A DNA stretch of 64,000 nt from Streptomyces sp. SAI-135 (GTDB lineage: Bacteria; Actinomycetota; Actinomycetes; Streptomycetales; Streptomycetaceae). The position numbers and the translations under genes are program-made. The notes under the pieces were generated by a model that did not search any database, was not told the DNA's origin, and saw nothing but the letters and a program-made list of their open reading frames with translations. Within the stretch, counting starts at the first letter, position 1. Each line of letters opens with the position of its first letter. Below are positions 17,152-25,954 of the stretch, piece by piece. The stretch is from positions 1,054,001-1,118,000 of the forward strand of contig NZ_JARXYP010000002.1 in the NCBI RefSeq assembly GCF_029893805.1. Direction: 5' to 3'.

Positions 17152-17580
17152 CTAGGACTCCCAGTGGGCGAGCCGGTGCAGGGCCGTCGCCGTGCCGGTG
17201 AAGCCGTCGTCGCCCAGCACCTCGCGCAGTTCGGCGTTGAAGCGGTCGATCTCCGGCTGGGCGGCCCGCAGGGCGTCGGCTCCTGAGGCGGTCAACTCCA
17301 GGACGACGGCCCGGTGTTCACGCGGGTGCGTGCTCCTGGCGACGAGGCCCGCGGCGGTGAGCCGTCCGACCAGCCCGGTCACCGCCGACTCGCGCAGCCC
17401 GAGCGTACGGGCGAGCCGCTGCTGGGTGATCCCCGGCTCGTCGTGGACGGCGAACAGCGCGCCGAGCTGGGCCGTGGTGACCCCCGCGGCGGCCAGGCAG
17501 CGCCGGTCGGCGGTGGTGCGCAGCCGGTGGGCGGCGCGCTGGAGCAGGAAGTAGAGGCGCGGGTCGCCGGGCTCGGGCAT
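17152..17580 (-). CDS. MarR-family transcriptional regulator
   Basis: 142 residues. The MarR winged helix is clear: GVTTAQLGALFAVHDEPGI, then QQRLARTLGLRESAVTGLVG with the wing RSTHPREHRAVVLEL. It is divergent from a thioesterase gene, with a palindrome (17618-17639) between them, so it probably represses both. No Shine-Dalgarno is seen before the ATG. It is convergent with the peptidase gene, 14 bp apart. Confidence 0.9.
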   Translation of the reverse strand: MPEPGDPRLYFLLQRAAHRLRTTADRRCLAAAGVTTAQLGALFAVHDEPGITQQRLARTLGLRESAVTGLVGRLTAAGLVARSTHPREHRAVVLELTASGADALRAAQPEIDRFNAELREVLGDDGFTGTATALHRLAHWES

Positions 17581-17617
17581 GGGCCGATGTTGACAGACGG
17601 GAGGGGTGGGCGCCAGT

Positions 17618-17639
17618 CTCACTTCACTAATGAAGTGAG
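17618..17639. promoter_or_regulatory. Palindromic MarR operator between regulator and thioesterase genes
   Basis: CTCACTTCA-CTAA-TGAAGTGAG is a perfect 9+9 bp inverted repeat with a 4-bp centre. It ends 8 bp before the thioesterase ATG and overlaps its ribosome-binding region. A good -35 (TTGACA, 17590-17595) for the plus-strand gene lies just upstream. The position fits direct repression by the divergent MarR protein. Confidence 0.75.
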
Positions 17640-17647
17640 GTGGGGAG

Positions 17648-18076
17648 ATGACTCGGACCCTGGACCTGGAGCTCGCCCGCGAGGTGCTCGCGGCCCAGCC
17701 CTTCAGCACCCTGGTCGGCGCCCGGTTGACCGACTTCGGGGAGGGCGGGGCGACACTCGAGTTCGACATCCGCGGTGACCTGCTCCAGCAGCACGGCAGC
17801 GTGCACGGCGGGGTGCTCGGCTACGCGGCGGACAACGCGCTGACCTTCGCGGCGGGTTCGACGGCCGGCCCGGCGGTGACCACCGCCGGTTTCTCCATCG
17901 ACTTCCTGCGGCCGGCCCGCGGGGAACTGCTGCGGGCCCGCGCCCGGGTGGTACGGGCCGGCCGCACCCGGGTGGTGTGCCGCTGCGACCTCGCCACCGT
18001 GGACGCCGACGGCGTCGAGACCCTGTGCGCGGTCGCCCAGGGCTCGATCGCCGTACTCGAACAGCGCACGGAGTGA
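17648..18076 (+). CDS. PaaI-family hotdog thioesterase
   Basis: 142 residues with the hotdog-fold signature QHGSVHGGVLGYAADNALTFA and the later FSIDFLRPARGELL. Proteins of this family hydrolyse aryl- or acyl-CoA thioesters. The MarR operator upstream suggests induction by a phenolic or CoA-linked ligand. It is convergent with arcA, 4 bp apart. The physiological substrate cannot be read. Confidence 0.85.
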   Translation: MTRTLDLELAREVLAAQPFSTLVGARLTDFGEGGATLEFDIRGDLLQQHGSVHGGVLGYAADNALTFAAGSTAGPAVTTAGFSIDFLRPARGELLRARARVVRAGRTRVVCRCDLATVDADGVETLCAVAQGSIAVLEQRTE

Positions 18077-18080
18077 GCCG

Positions 18081-19325
18081 TCAGAACTCCACGGGGTCCC
18101 GCACGATCGGGCAGGTCATGCAGTGCCCGCCGCCCCGGCCCCGGCCCAGTTCGGCGCCGACGATGGTGACGACCTCGATGCCGGCCTTGCGCAGCAGGGT
18201 GTTGGTCTGGGTGTTGCGGTCGTAGGTGAAGACCACACCGGGCTCCAGGGCGACGGCGTTGTTGCCGCTGTCCCACTGCTGGCGTTCGGAGGCGTAGACG
18301 TCCCCGCCGGTCTCGACCACCCGCAGCTCCGGCAGCCCGAGGGCCTTGGCGACGACGTCCACGAAGGCCGCCGAGCCCTCGTCGACGATCTCGATGCCGG
18401 GTGCCCGGTCGGAGGGCCTGAGCGAGAAGGTGTGGACGGCCTCCATGATGGCCGGGTACAGCGTCACGAGGTCGCGGTCGGCGAAGGTGAAGACGGTGTC
18501 CAGGTGCATCGCCGAGCGCAGCCTGGGCATCCCCGCGACGACGACGTGCTCGGCGGCACCGTTCTCGAACAGGGCGGCGGCCACCTGGGTGATCGCCTGC
18601 CGGGAGGTGCGTTCACTCATGCCCATCAGGACGACGCCGTTGCCCACCGGCATGATGTCCCCGCCCTCGAACGTGGCCTGTCCCCAGTCCCGTTCGGGAT
18701 CGCCCCACCACACGGTGGCGCCCGCGTAGTCGGGGTGGAAGGTGTAGACGGCCTTCATCAGCAGCGTCTCGTCGTGCCGGGCCGGCCAGTACAGCGGGTT
18801 GAGGGTGAGGCCGCCGTAGAGCCAGCAGGTGGTGTCCCGGGTGTAGAGGGTGTTGGGCAGCGGCGGCATCAGGTACTCGCGCACGCCGGTGGACTCGCGG
18901 GCCAGGGCGATGTGGCCGGAGCGGTACTCCTCGGGCAGGTCGGTGGTGGCCAGACCGCCGATCAGGTAGCGGGCCAGCCGGTCGGGTTCGAGGGTCTCCA
19001 GATAGGCGCGGGTGGGGTCGATGAGGCCGATGCCGACCTCGTTGGCCACGATCTTGCGGTCCAGGAGCCAGTCCCTGGCCCCCGGGACCGCCATCGTCTG
19101 CGCGAGCAGATCGTGCAGCTCGACGACGTCCACGTCCCGTTCCCGCAGCTTGTTGACGAAGTCGGCGTGGTCGCGCTGGGCGTTCTCCACCCACATGACG
19201 TCGTCGAAGAGCAGGTCGTCGGAGTTGGTGGGGGTGAGTCTGCGGTGGGCGAGCCCCGGCGCGCAGACCAGCACCTTGCGCAGCCTGCCGACCTCGGAGT
19301 GGACGCCGTATGCGGTACTGGTCAC
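18081..19325 (-). CDS. arcA: Arginine deiminase
   Basis: 414 residues, the usual ADI length. Arginine is converted to citrulline and ammonia. Recognisable segments are [15 protein letters not shown] at the start, [27 protein letters not shown] and the C-terminal nucleophile loop [10 protein letters not shown]. The GTG at 19325 is chosen because GGAAAGG lies 8 nt upstream; the GTG at 19334 would overlap that site. It is downstream of the antiporter gene by 30 bp and surely in its operon. No ornithine carbamoyltransferase or carbamate kinase gene accompanies it. Confidence 0.95.
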   Translation of the reverse strand: MTSTAYGVHSEVGRLRKVLVCAPGLAHRRLTPTNSDDLLFDDVMWVENAQRDHADFVNKLRERDVDVVELHDLLAQTMAVPGARDWLLDRKIVANEVGIGLIDPTRAYLETLEPDRLARYLIGGLATTDLPEEYRSGHIALARESTGVREYLMPPLPNTLYTRDTTCWLYGGLTLNPLYWPARHDETLLMKAVYTFHPDYAGATVWWGDPERDWGQATFEGGDIMPVGNGVVLMGMSERTSRQAITQVAAALFENGAAEHVVVAGMPRLRSAMHLDTVFTFADRDLVTLYPAIMEAVHTFSLRPSDRAPGIEIVDEGSAAFVDVVAKALGLPELRVVETGGDVYASERQQWDSGNNAVALEPGVVFTYDRNTQTNTLLRKAGIEVVTIVGAELGRGRGGGHCMTCPIVRDPVEF

Positions 19326-19355
19326 GAGGTGCACCTTTCCGGGGACGTGCGAGGG

Positions 19356-20768
19356 TCAGAGGCTGATCCAGCCCAGCCACAGGGCGACGACGCCGAGGAC
19401 GGCGCCGGCGACGGAGACCGCGAGGATGACGAGCTCGCGCACCGAGAACAGGCGCCTGCCCTGCTCCTTGCGGGCCATCACGAACAGCGCGGTGGCGGGG
19501 GCGTAGACGATGAAGGAGACGAGGACGAACTTGAGGCCGGCGGCGTAGATGAGGAACGCGGTGTAGAGGGTGGCGAGGACGGCGACCACCAGTTCGCCCC
19601 GCACCCCGATCCGCACCGCGAAGGCGGCCGCCAGCAGGAAGGGGATCAGGGTCAGCGCGCTGGTGAGATCCAGGGCGAAGTTGAAGGCGTCGTCCGAGAA
19701 CAGGGTGACGACGAGGAAGAGCTGGCTGAGCAGGGTGGTCAGCACCAGCGCGGGCACCGGGACGTCGGCCGGCGTCGAGCGTTTCAGGAACCGCGGCATG
19801 TCGTCGTCCTTGGCCGCCACGAACAGCACTTCGGCGGCCATCAGCGTCCAGGCGAGATAGGCGCCGAGCACGGAGACGATCAGGCCGACGCTCACGAAGA
19901 CCTTGCCCCAGGTGCCGACCGCGGACTCCAGGACGCCGGCCATGGAGGGCTGGCGCAGCTCGGCGATCTCACTCATCGGCATGAGGCCGTACGACACGAT
20001 GGTCACCGAGGCGAAGATCGCGAAGACACTCAGGAAACCGAGGACGGTGGCCCTTCCGACGTCCTCGCGGCGGCGGGCGTGCCGGGAGTAGACGCTGGCA
20101 CCCTCGACTCCCAGGAACACGAAGACCGTTGCCAGCATGGTGCCTTTGACCTGCTGGAACAGCGAGCCCGCGTAGTCGGCGCCGGCGAAGTTGTCGGCGA
20201 AGACGGACGGCTTGAGGTAGAAGAGCGCGAGGAGCACGAAGACCAGGATCGGCACGACCTTCGCGACCGTGACGATCCGGTTGATGGCCGCCGCCTCCTT
20301 CACACCTCTGCCGATGAGCGCGAAGAACAGCCACAAACCGGCCGAGGAGAGCACCACCGCGAGCACGGTGTCGCCCTCGCCGAGGGCGGGCGCGAGGGTG
20401 CCGATCGTCGACATGATCAGCACCCAGTACGTCACGTTGCCGACGCAGGCGCTCGCCCAGTAGCCGAACGCCGAGAAGAAGCCGAGGTATTCGCCGAAGC
20501 CCGCCTTGGCGTAGGCGTACACGCCGGCATCGAGGTCGGGGCGGCGGACGGCGAGGTTCTGGAAGACGAAGGCCAGCATCAGCATTCCGGTGCCGGCGAC
20601 CGCCCACGCGATGAGCGCCCCGGCCACACCGGTCTCCTGGGCGAACCGGCGGGGCAGCGAGAAGACCCCGGCGCCGACCATGGAGCCGACGACCATGGTG
20701 GTCAGCGTCGGGAGGCTCAGCTTCGCGGTGGTGGCGGGGTCCTGCGTCTCAGTGTCGTTCTTTGACAT
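19356..20768 (-). CDS. APC-family basic amino acid antiporter, arginine/ornithine (ArcD-like)
   Basis: 470 residues with about 12 to 13 transmembrane helices. The first helix carries GSMVGAGVFSLPRRFA, the substrate-binding signature of APC antiporters, and VFLGVEGASVYSRHARRREDVGRAT is typical of the basic amino acid/polyamine antiporter branch. It probably exchanges arginine for ornithine or citrulline across the membrane. It is first in a two-gene operon with arcA. A dyad and AT-rich DNA lie upstream in the divergent region. Confidence 0.9.
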   Translation of the reverse strand: MSKNDTETQDPATTAKLSLPTLTTMVVGSMVGAGVFSLPRRFAQETGVAGALIAWAVAGTGMLMLAFVFQNLAVRRPDLDAGVYAYAKAGFGEYLGFFSAFGYWASACVGNVTYWVLIMSTIGTLAPALGEGDTVLAVVLSSAGLWLFFALIGRGVKEAAAINRIVTVAKVVPILVFVLLALFYLKPSVFADNFAGADYAGSLFQQVKGTMLATVFVFLGVEGASVYSRHARRREDVGRATVLGFLSVFAIFASVTIVSYGLMPMSEIAELRQPSMAGVLESAVGTWGKVFVSVGLIVSVLGAYLAWTLMAAEVLFVAAKDDDMPRFLKRSTPADVPVPALVLTTLLSQLFLVVTLFSDDAFNFALDLTSALTLIPFLLAAAFAVRIGVRGELVVAVLATLYTAFLIYAAGLKFVLVSFIVYAPATALFVMARKEQGRRLFSVRELVILAVSVAGAVLGVVALWLGWISL

Positions 20769-20803
20769 GGGATCATCACGTTAACAATGAAATGCCCTGC
20801 ATG

Positions 20804-20843
20804 ACCGATCAAGTTGCCCCAAATGCCTGATCTGCCGATCGGT
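20804..20843. promoter_or_regulatory. Inverted repeat in the arc/BaeRF3 divergent promoter
   Basis: ACCGATC (20804-20810) and its exact complement GATCGGT (20837-20843) are 26 bp apart in an 89-bp divergent region. Between the dyad and the antiporter start the minus strand reads TGCAGGGCATTTCA, faintly like an arginine-repressor box. Regulation by arginine is plausible but not shown. Confidence 0.35.
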
Positions 20844-20857
20844 TCTATGGTGCTGTT

Positions 20858-21955
20858 ATGGAGCACGCACTCAGCCCCGCGACCCTCTCCGAACTGCGCC
20901 GTCCGCGCGCCTATCCGGCGGTGTCCGTGCTGACGCCGACCCACCGCCGTGAACCGGACAACGCCCAGGACCCGGTCCGGCTGCGCAATGTGGTGGCCGA
21001 GGCCAAGAAGCAGCTGGAGGCCGACCCGGCGGTCCCCCGGGAGCGGCGCATCGACGTCGCCCGTCAGCTCGACCAGGCCCTCACCGAGATCGATCTGGCG
21101 CACACCGAGGACGGACTGGTGATCTTCGCCGCGCCGGGCGAGCACCAGGTGTGGTCCCTGGCCCGTGCCGTGCCCGAGCGCGTGGTGCTCTCGGACACCT
21201 TCCTGACCCGCAACCTCGTCTCCGCACAGGCCTCCGAGCGGCCGTTCTGGGTGCTGTCGGTCTCCGCCGACCGCGCCACCCTGTGGAACGGCGGCGTGGA
21301 CCGGGTCACCGAGCACCGCGCCGGCGGCTTCCCGCTGACCAGGACCCGGGAGAACTTCGACGCCGAACGCCTGGAACGGATCGGCGACATGCCGAGCACC
21401 TTCCGGGACGAGGACACCCGGCACTTCCTCCGGGACGTGGACGCCGCGACGGCGCAACTGCTGCGCGCGGACCCGCGCCCGCTGTACGTCACCGGCGAGA
21501 CCACGGCGCTGTCCGCGCTGGACGACGTCGGCAGCGTCACCAAGGACGCGGTGCACGTCCGGCACGGCGGTCTCGCGCACGGCACCCCGGACGCGGTGTG
21601 GCAGGCGGTCGGACCGCTGGTGGCCGCGGAGGCACGCAGGAGTGCCGACGCGGTGACCCGCGAGCTCGAGTCGGCGCGCGGGCGGCGGGCGTTCGCGGCC
21701 GGTGTCGACGAGATCTGGCAGAACGCGCGGCAGGGCCGGGTGGGGCTGCTGGCCGTCGAGGAGAACTACCGGGTGACGGTCCGCGACCAGGACGGCGACC
21801 ACCTGGTCCCAGCCGAGAGCGGCGACCTCGACGCCCGCGAGGACATCGTGGACGAGATCGTCGAGCAGTGCCTGGAGACCGGCGCCGACGTCCGCTTCGT
21901 GCCGGACGGCACGCTGGGCGGCGCCGACGGGATCGCCGGGGTGCTGCGGTACTGA
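20858..21955 (+). CDS. BaeRF3-domain protein (bacterial eRF1/Vms1-like)
   Basis: 365 residues. The N-terminal PAVSVLTPTHRREPDNAQDP and the C-terminal DEIVEQCLETGADVRFVPDG with VLRY at the end match the actinobacterial BaeRF3 group, relatives of archaeo-eukaryotic release factors and the Vms1/ANKZF1 peptidyl-tRNA hydrolases. A role in ribosome rescue or stress has been proposed for the family; no activity is established for this branch. It is divergent from the arginine deiminase operon, and the two could share stress control. Confidence 0.72.
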   Translation: MEHALSPATLSELRRPRAYPAVSVLTPTHRREPDNAQDPVRLRNVVAEAKKQLEADPAVPRERRIDVARQLDQALTEIDLAHTEDGLVIFAAPGEHQVWSLARAVPERVVLSDTFLTRNLVSAQASERPFWVLSVSADRATLWNGGVDRVTEHRAGGFPLTRTRENFDAERLERIGDMPSTFRDEDTRHFLRDVDAATAQLLRADPRPLYVTGETTALSALDDVGSVTKDAVHVRHGGLAHGTPDAVWQAVGPLVAAEARRSADAVTRELESARGRRAFAAGVDEIWQNARQGRVGLLAVEENYRVTVRDQDGDHLVPAESGDLDAREDIVDEIVEQCLETGADVRFVPDGTLGGADGIAGVLRY

Positions 21956-21989
21956 TCGGGGACGGCGCCCACGGGACGGCGTGCACCGG

Positions 21990-22403
21990 TCAGACGTTCC
22001 CGAAGAGGGCGCTGAGCCCCTGCTCGACGGCCGCGTCGAGGTCTTCGAGCCCGGCGCCGACCACCGCGTAGGTCCGCAGCAGGAAATCCCGCAGGACGGC
22101 CGTCGGGAACTGGAGGAGCGCCAGGCCGTACGGCGAGTGGAACTCCACGACCGTGGTGTCCCGGCCGCACGGCCAGATGTGCACGTCCCCGCCGCCGGAC
22201 GGCCCGCGCAACCCCTCCTCCAGCAGGGAACGGGCGAAGGTCCAGGTGGCCCCCCGCCCGTCCAGGCAGACCTCGGGCGGGAAGTCCACGCACACCGCCA
22301 GCGGATCGGCGGAGCCGTAGCGCAGGGTCGCGGGGACGGACAGGTGCTCGTTCTCCGCGGTGATCAGCCGGGCGCTGGCGGGCTGCTCGAAGGTCGTGTC
22401 CAT
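21990..22403 (-). CDS. SsgA-like sporulation/cell-division protein (SALP)
   Basis: 137 residues. The SsgA/SsgB-type core is visible: LSVPATLRYGSADPLAVCVDF, WTFARSLLEEGLRGPSGGGDVHIWP and FLLRTYAVVG. SALPs steer septum placement, septal peptidoglycan and spore wall formation. The ATG at 22403 (MDTTFEQ) is preferred by alignment with SsgB; an in-frame ATG at 22427 is possible. No good Shine-Dalgarno is present at either. A perfect CRP-type site lies 56 bp upstream. It is convergent with the BaeRF3 gene. Confidence 0.88.
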   Translation of the reverse strand: MDTTFEQPASARLITAENEHLSVPATLRYGSADPLAVCVDFPPEVCLDGRGATWTFARSLLEEGLRGPSGGGDVHIWPCGRDTTVVEFHSPYGLALLQFPTAVLRDFLLRTYAVVGAGLEDLDAAVEQGLSALFGNV

Positions 22404-22781
22404 GTTCTTAGGAGCTCGCAGACCCATTTTGCATTACACCTGAGCCTGGACTAATTCATGTGACCTGTGTCACACGACTGAAGTCAGGCTCGGCGCGCGT
22501 ATGCCAGACTCCTTAGAACACAGGGTCGTCGAACACATAAATGAACACTTGGCCGACACCCCACCGGACCATCAAGTCACGTACGCCACCTACGACTTGA
22601 TGCACCGAAAGACGTAGACGACACACCCGGCACGGCCGCTCCGCGAAGACTGTGGCATATGCCAGAAGCACCGCCGAATCGTGTGTTGCCGAATCCCTTA
22701 CAGCGCGTCGCGGCCTGTGCAACAGTCGTAACGGTCCCTCCGTCCCGCCTTGGCCGAACCGTCCCCGCATCGGAGTGCGTC
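22404..22781. other. Divergent intergenic region of the SALP and SpoIIE-phosphatase genes
   Basis: 378 bp without a credible gene. It contains the CRP-type palindrome at 22459-22474 and moderately AT-rich DNA (AACACATAAATGAACAC around 22530). Two developmental genes are read outward from it. Frames crossing the right half lack ribosome-binding sites and coding-like composition. Confidence 0.5.
22459..22474. promoter_or_regulatory. Perfect CRP-consensus site
   Basis: TGTGACCTGTGTCACA matches TGTGA-N6-TCACA exactly. Its inner part fits the GTG-N8-CAC core bound by Streptomyces Crp, a cAMP-responsive regulator of germination, development and secondary metabolism. It lies 56 bp upstream of the SALP start and 308 bp before the phosphatase gene. 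Confidence 0.65.
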
Positions 22782-24212
22782 ATGTCGTCCCACCTCTCCG
22801 CGGACCGCCCCGCCGCCCAGCCGCCAGGACGCGGCCCGGTCGACGCGCTCATCTCGCAGGCGCGGCGGCTCAAGGGTGACGTGGACGCCGTACGACGGGA
22901 CGCGCCGAGCGACGACTCCGACCCCCAGGAGCGCTGGCAGCGCGCGCTGTACGACCTCGCCCTGCACCAACTCAGCGACCTCGACGCGCACTTGGCACAG
23001 CTGCGGGACGGCCCGCCGCCCGTGCCGTCGCCGGCCGGGACGGAGTCCGCGGGACGCACCGCGCCGCCCGCTCCCCGGCGCGGCTCATTGCTCAGCCGGG
23101 TCGGCAGCGCGGAGTGGAACCTGCTGACCGACGAGGCCAGTTGGTCCGGTGAGCTGTACGAGATCCTGGGCCGCGACCCCGCCGCTCCCCCGCTCACCCT
23201 CGACGAGCTCCCTTCCCTGGTGCTCGACGAGGACCGGCCGAAGCTGACCGTCATGGTCACCGACTGCCTGGTCGACGCCCAGCGCATAGACGGCGAGTTC
23301 CGTGTCGTGCGCCCGGACGGCGAGGTGCGCACCGTCCACATGATGGGCGAGCCCGTGCTCGCCGCCGACGGCAGCACCGCCGCGATGTGGGCCGTGCTGC
23401 GGGACGTCAGCGAACTGCGCCGCAGTGAACGGGCGGTGAGCGAGACCCGTGAGTCGTTACAACGCCACCGGCAGCGCGCGCAGAGCGAACACCGGCTCGC
23501 GGTCGAGCTGCAGGAGGCCGTGCTGCCGCCGTGGCGCGGCTCCCTGCGGCTCCCGCACCGGGGCACCGGGACCCTGGACCTGGCCGGCCACTATCTGCCG
23601 TCCTCGTCGAGCGCCCTGATCGGCGGCGACTGGTACGACGCCCTCGAACTGGCCGACGGCGAGACCCTGCTCAGCGTCGGCGACCTCACCGGCCATGGCG
23701 TCTCCGTGACCTCCGGCATGGCCACCCTGCTCGGCGCCGTGCGCGGCATGGCGATGGCCGGCACCCAGCCCGGCCCGCTGATGTCCCTGCTCAACCAGTT
23801 GCTCGACGCCACCGTCCAGCCGGCCCTCGGCAGCGCGGTGTGCTGCCGCTACCGCCCCGGCACCCGCACCCTGGTCTGGGCGCAGGCCGGGCACCCCGCC
23901 CCGCTGCTGTTCCGCCGCGGGACGGGGCGCAGGCTCGACGCCCCCGACGGGGTGCTCCTCGGCGCGACCTCCGGAGCCGTCTACGCACAGGCCGAGGTGA
24001 CCCTCGAACCGGGCGACCTGCTCCTGCTGCACACGGACGGACTGGTGCCCGGACCGGACCACACGACCGCCGTGAACCGTCTCCTCGACCTCGCCCCCCG
24101 GTTCGGCGGGGCGCGCACCGCTCAGGACTGTGTGCGGATGGTCATGGAGGAGTTCGGCGCGAGAGAGCGCGAGGACGACGCCTGCGTGCTCATCGCCAAG
24201 GTGACTTCATAA
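22782..24212 (+). CDS. PAS-SpoIIE/PP2C-type serine phosphatase
   Basis: 476 residues. After a hydrophilic N-terminus comes a PAS-like domain (about 110-220: EWNLLTDEASWSGELYEILGRDP, then DGEFRVVRPDGEVRTV). A short coiled coil and a RsbU/SpoIIE phosphatase domain follow: GGDWYDALEL, VGDLTGHGVSVTSGMATLLGAVRG, HTDGLVPG and EREDDACVLIAKV. The metal-binding aspartates are all present. Such enzymes dephosphorylate anti-anti-sigma factors and so release sigma factors under stress or development. GGAG lies 6 nt before the ATG at 22782. No partner STAS or anti-sigma gene is adjacent. Confidence 0.9.
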   Translation: MSSHLSADRPAAQPPGRGPVDALISQARRLKGDVDAVRRDAPSDDSDPQERWQRALYDLALHQLSDLDAHLAQLRDGPPPVPSPAGTESAGRTAPPAPRRGSLLSRVGSAEWNLLTDEASWSGELYEILGRDPAAPPLTLDELPSLVLDEDRPKLTVMVTDCLVDAQRIDGEFRVVRPDGEVRTVHMMGEPVLAADGSTAAMWAVLRDVSELRRSERAVSETRESLQRHRQRAQSEHRLAVELQEAVLPPWRGSLRLPHRGTGTLDLAGHYLPSSSSALIGGDWYDALELADGETLLSVGDLTGHGVSVTSGMATLLGAVRGMAMAGTQPGPLMSLLNQLLDATVQPALGSAVCCRYRPGTRTLVWAQAGHPAPLLFRRGTGRRLDAPDGVLLGATSGAVYAQAEVTLEPGDLLLLHTDGLVPGPDHTTAVNRLLDLAPRFGGARTAQDCVRMVMEEFGAREREDDACVLIAKVTS

Positions 24213-24217
24213 CAACC

Positions 24218-25711
24218 TCACGCACGTGCGCTGTTGCCACCCCTTCCCTTGGGCTTCGGCAGCGCCTGCCTGATCTCCTCGCGCAGTTCGTTGATCTTCG
24301 GGTAACTGGAGTACTCGGCGGTGAGCCGGTACATCTGGCGCAGCCGGTCCCAGGTGCGGTGGGAGGAGTTGGAACCCATCGACACCAGCGCCAACCGCGC
24401 GTAGCGGTCCGCCTGTTCGGGGTCGTCGGCGATGAAGCAGGCCGAGGCCATCGACAGGAAGTCGAAGATCTTCGACCGCTGCCGTCCGTCGACCCGCAGG
24501 GCGAGGGCCTTCTCCGCGTAGTGCTGGGCGTGCGCGGCCGCACCGGGCTCGTGCTCGGCCAGCGTGCGGTAGGCCAGGGCCTGCATGCCGTACAGGTCCT
24601 CCTCCTTGAAGGTCTGCATCCAGCTCGGTGACGGCACGTCGCTCTTGTCGGAGACGAAGAGGTCCTCCGCCTGTCCGAGGGTGCGGCGCATCGCCTGGCC
24701 CTTGCCCATGGACGCCTGGGCCCAGGCCTCGATGGTGTAGAGCATCGCCCGGGTGCGGGGCAGCACCTCCTCACCGGAGCCGGACTGGGCGAGCTTCATC
24801 AGGTCGAGCGCGTCGTCGGGCCGGCCCAGGTGCACCATCTGGCGGGCCGCCCGGGAGAGCGCCTCGCCGGCCCGGGGCCGGTCACCGCCCTCGCGCGCGG
24901 CATGGGCGGCGATCACGAAGTACTTCTGGGCGGTGGGTTCGAGGCCGACGTCGTGGGACATCCAGCCCGCGAGGACGGCCAGGTTGGCGGCGACTCCCCA
25001 CAGGCGCCGCTGGAGGTGGTCGGGGTGGCGGTAGGCGAGCATGCCGCCCACCTCGTTGAGCTGGCCCACGACGGCCTTGCGCTGCAGCCCGCCGCCGCGG
25101 GCCGCGTCCCAGGCCCGGAACACCTCGACCGAGCGCTCCAGCTCCTCGATCTCCTGCGACCCGATGGGGGCGGCCTCGTATCGGTCGAACCCAGCGGGGT
25201 CGGCGTGCAGGGGGTCGTCGAACTGGGGGGCATCGGCGGTGAGGGCCGGATCGGTGTGCAGCCAGTCGTGCATGGCACTGGTGAGTGCGGATCCCGCGGC
25301 GAGCGCGGCACCCGCGCCCACCAAGCCGCGTCGGTTGAGCATGAGGTCCATTCCCGTGAATTCGGTGAGGACCGCGGCGGTTCGGTCGGGCGCCCACGGC
25401 ATGCCGTCGGGATGTTCCGCGCTCCCGTCGCCCTGCCGTTTCCCCGTACGCCCGTGCCTGACCAGACCGAGGTCCTCGATGGTCACGACACGGCCGAGAC
25501 GCTCGGTGAACAGAGCCGCCAGCACCCGCGGCACCGGATCGCGCGGGATCTCTCCCATGTCGATCCACCGCCGCACCCGGGAGGTGTCGGTCGAGAGCTG
25601 GGGATGGCCCATGGCCGCCGCCTGCCGGTTGACCAGCCTCGCGAGTTCACCCTTGGACCAGCCGGCCAGGCCGAACAGGTCCGAGAGTCGGGTGTTGGGT
25701 TGTCCGCTCAC
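24218..25711 (-). CDS. NsdA-like TPR regulator
   Basis: 497 residues. The N-terminus carries GWSKGELARLVNRQAAAMGH followed by STDTSRVRRWIDMGE, the signature of the NsdA/NsdB family, which represses antibiotic production and sporulation in Streptomyces coelicolor. The rest is helical with TPR-like repeats (about residues 200-480). No membrane segment or DNA-contact domain beyond the N-terminal HTH-like part is evident. The GTG at 25711 has GGGGG upstream. It is convergent with the phosphatase gene, 5 bp apart. Assignment to NsdA versus NsdB needs an alignment. Confidence 0.82.
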   Translation of the reverse strand: MSGQPNTRLSDLFGLAGWSKGELARLVNRQAAAMGHPQLSTDTSRVRRWIDMGEIPRDPVPRVLAALFTERLGRVVTIEDLGLVRHGRTGKRQGDGSAEHPDGMPWAPDRTAAVLTEFTGMDLMLNRRGLVGAGAALAAGSALTSAMHDWLHTDPALTADAPQFDDPLHADPAGFDRYEAAPIGSQEIEELERSVEVFRAWDAARGGGLQRKAVVGQLNEVGGMLAYRHPDHLQRRLWGVAANLAVLAGWMSHDVGLEPTAQKYFVIAAHAAREGGDRPRAGEALSRAARQMVHLGRPDDALDLMKLAQSGSGEEVLPRTRAMLYTIEAWAQASMGKGQAMRRTLGQAEDLFVSDKSDVPSPSWMQTFKEEDLYGMQALAYRTLAEHEPGAAAHAQHYAEKALALRVDGRQRSKIFDFLSMASACFIADDPEQADRYARLALVSMGSNSSHRTWDRLRQMYRLTAEYSSYPKINELREEIRQALPKPKGRGGNSARA

Positions 25712-25772
25712 GTCAAGCCCCCAGGTTCTCGGCTGAGTTGACAGTAGCCCCGCGTCAGTTGCTCCGGGACTA

Positions 25773-25800
25773 TTCGCCAGGGTTCGCCAGGGTTCGCCAG
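25773..25800. repeat. Tandem 10-bp repeat upstream of the NsdA-like gene
   Basis: TTCGCCAGGG is repeated 2.8 times without mismatch. It lies 62-89 bp upstream of the GTG at 25711. It could be a multi-site operator or a slippage-prone promoter spacer. Confidence 0.6.
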
Positions 25801-25954
25801 ATGGTGTGCCACGCGGCATATGCGGTGAGGTAGGAACGCGCCACCCCGACCCGGACCGCACAGGGACATTCCCCAGGGTGCACCCGGTGATCCGGGTCGG
25901 GCGGCGCACTGCTTCTCCAGGCACAGCAGGCACACGAAGGGATCTGTCTCGCCC

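Noticed and set aside
19326..19334. Upstream GTG at 19334 as the arcA start
   Set aside because: It would overlap the GGAAAGG ribosome-binding site, which is ideally placed for the GTG at 19325.
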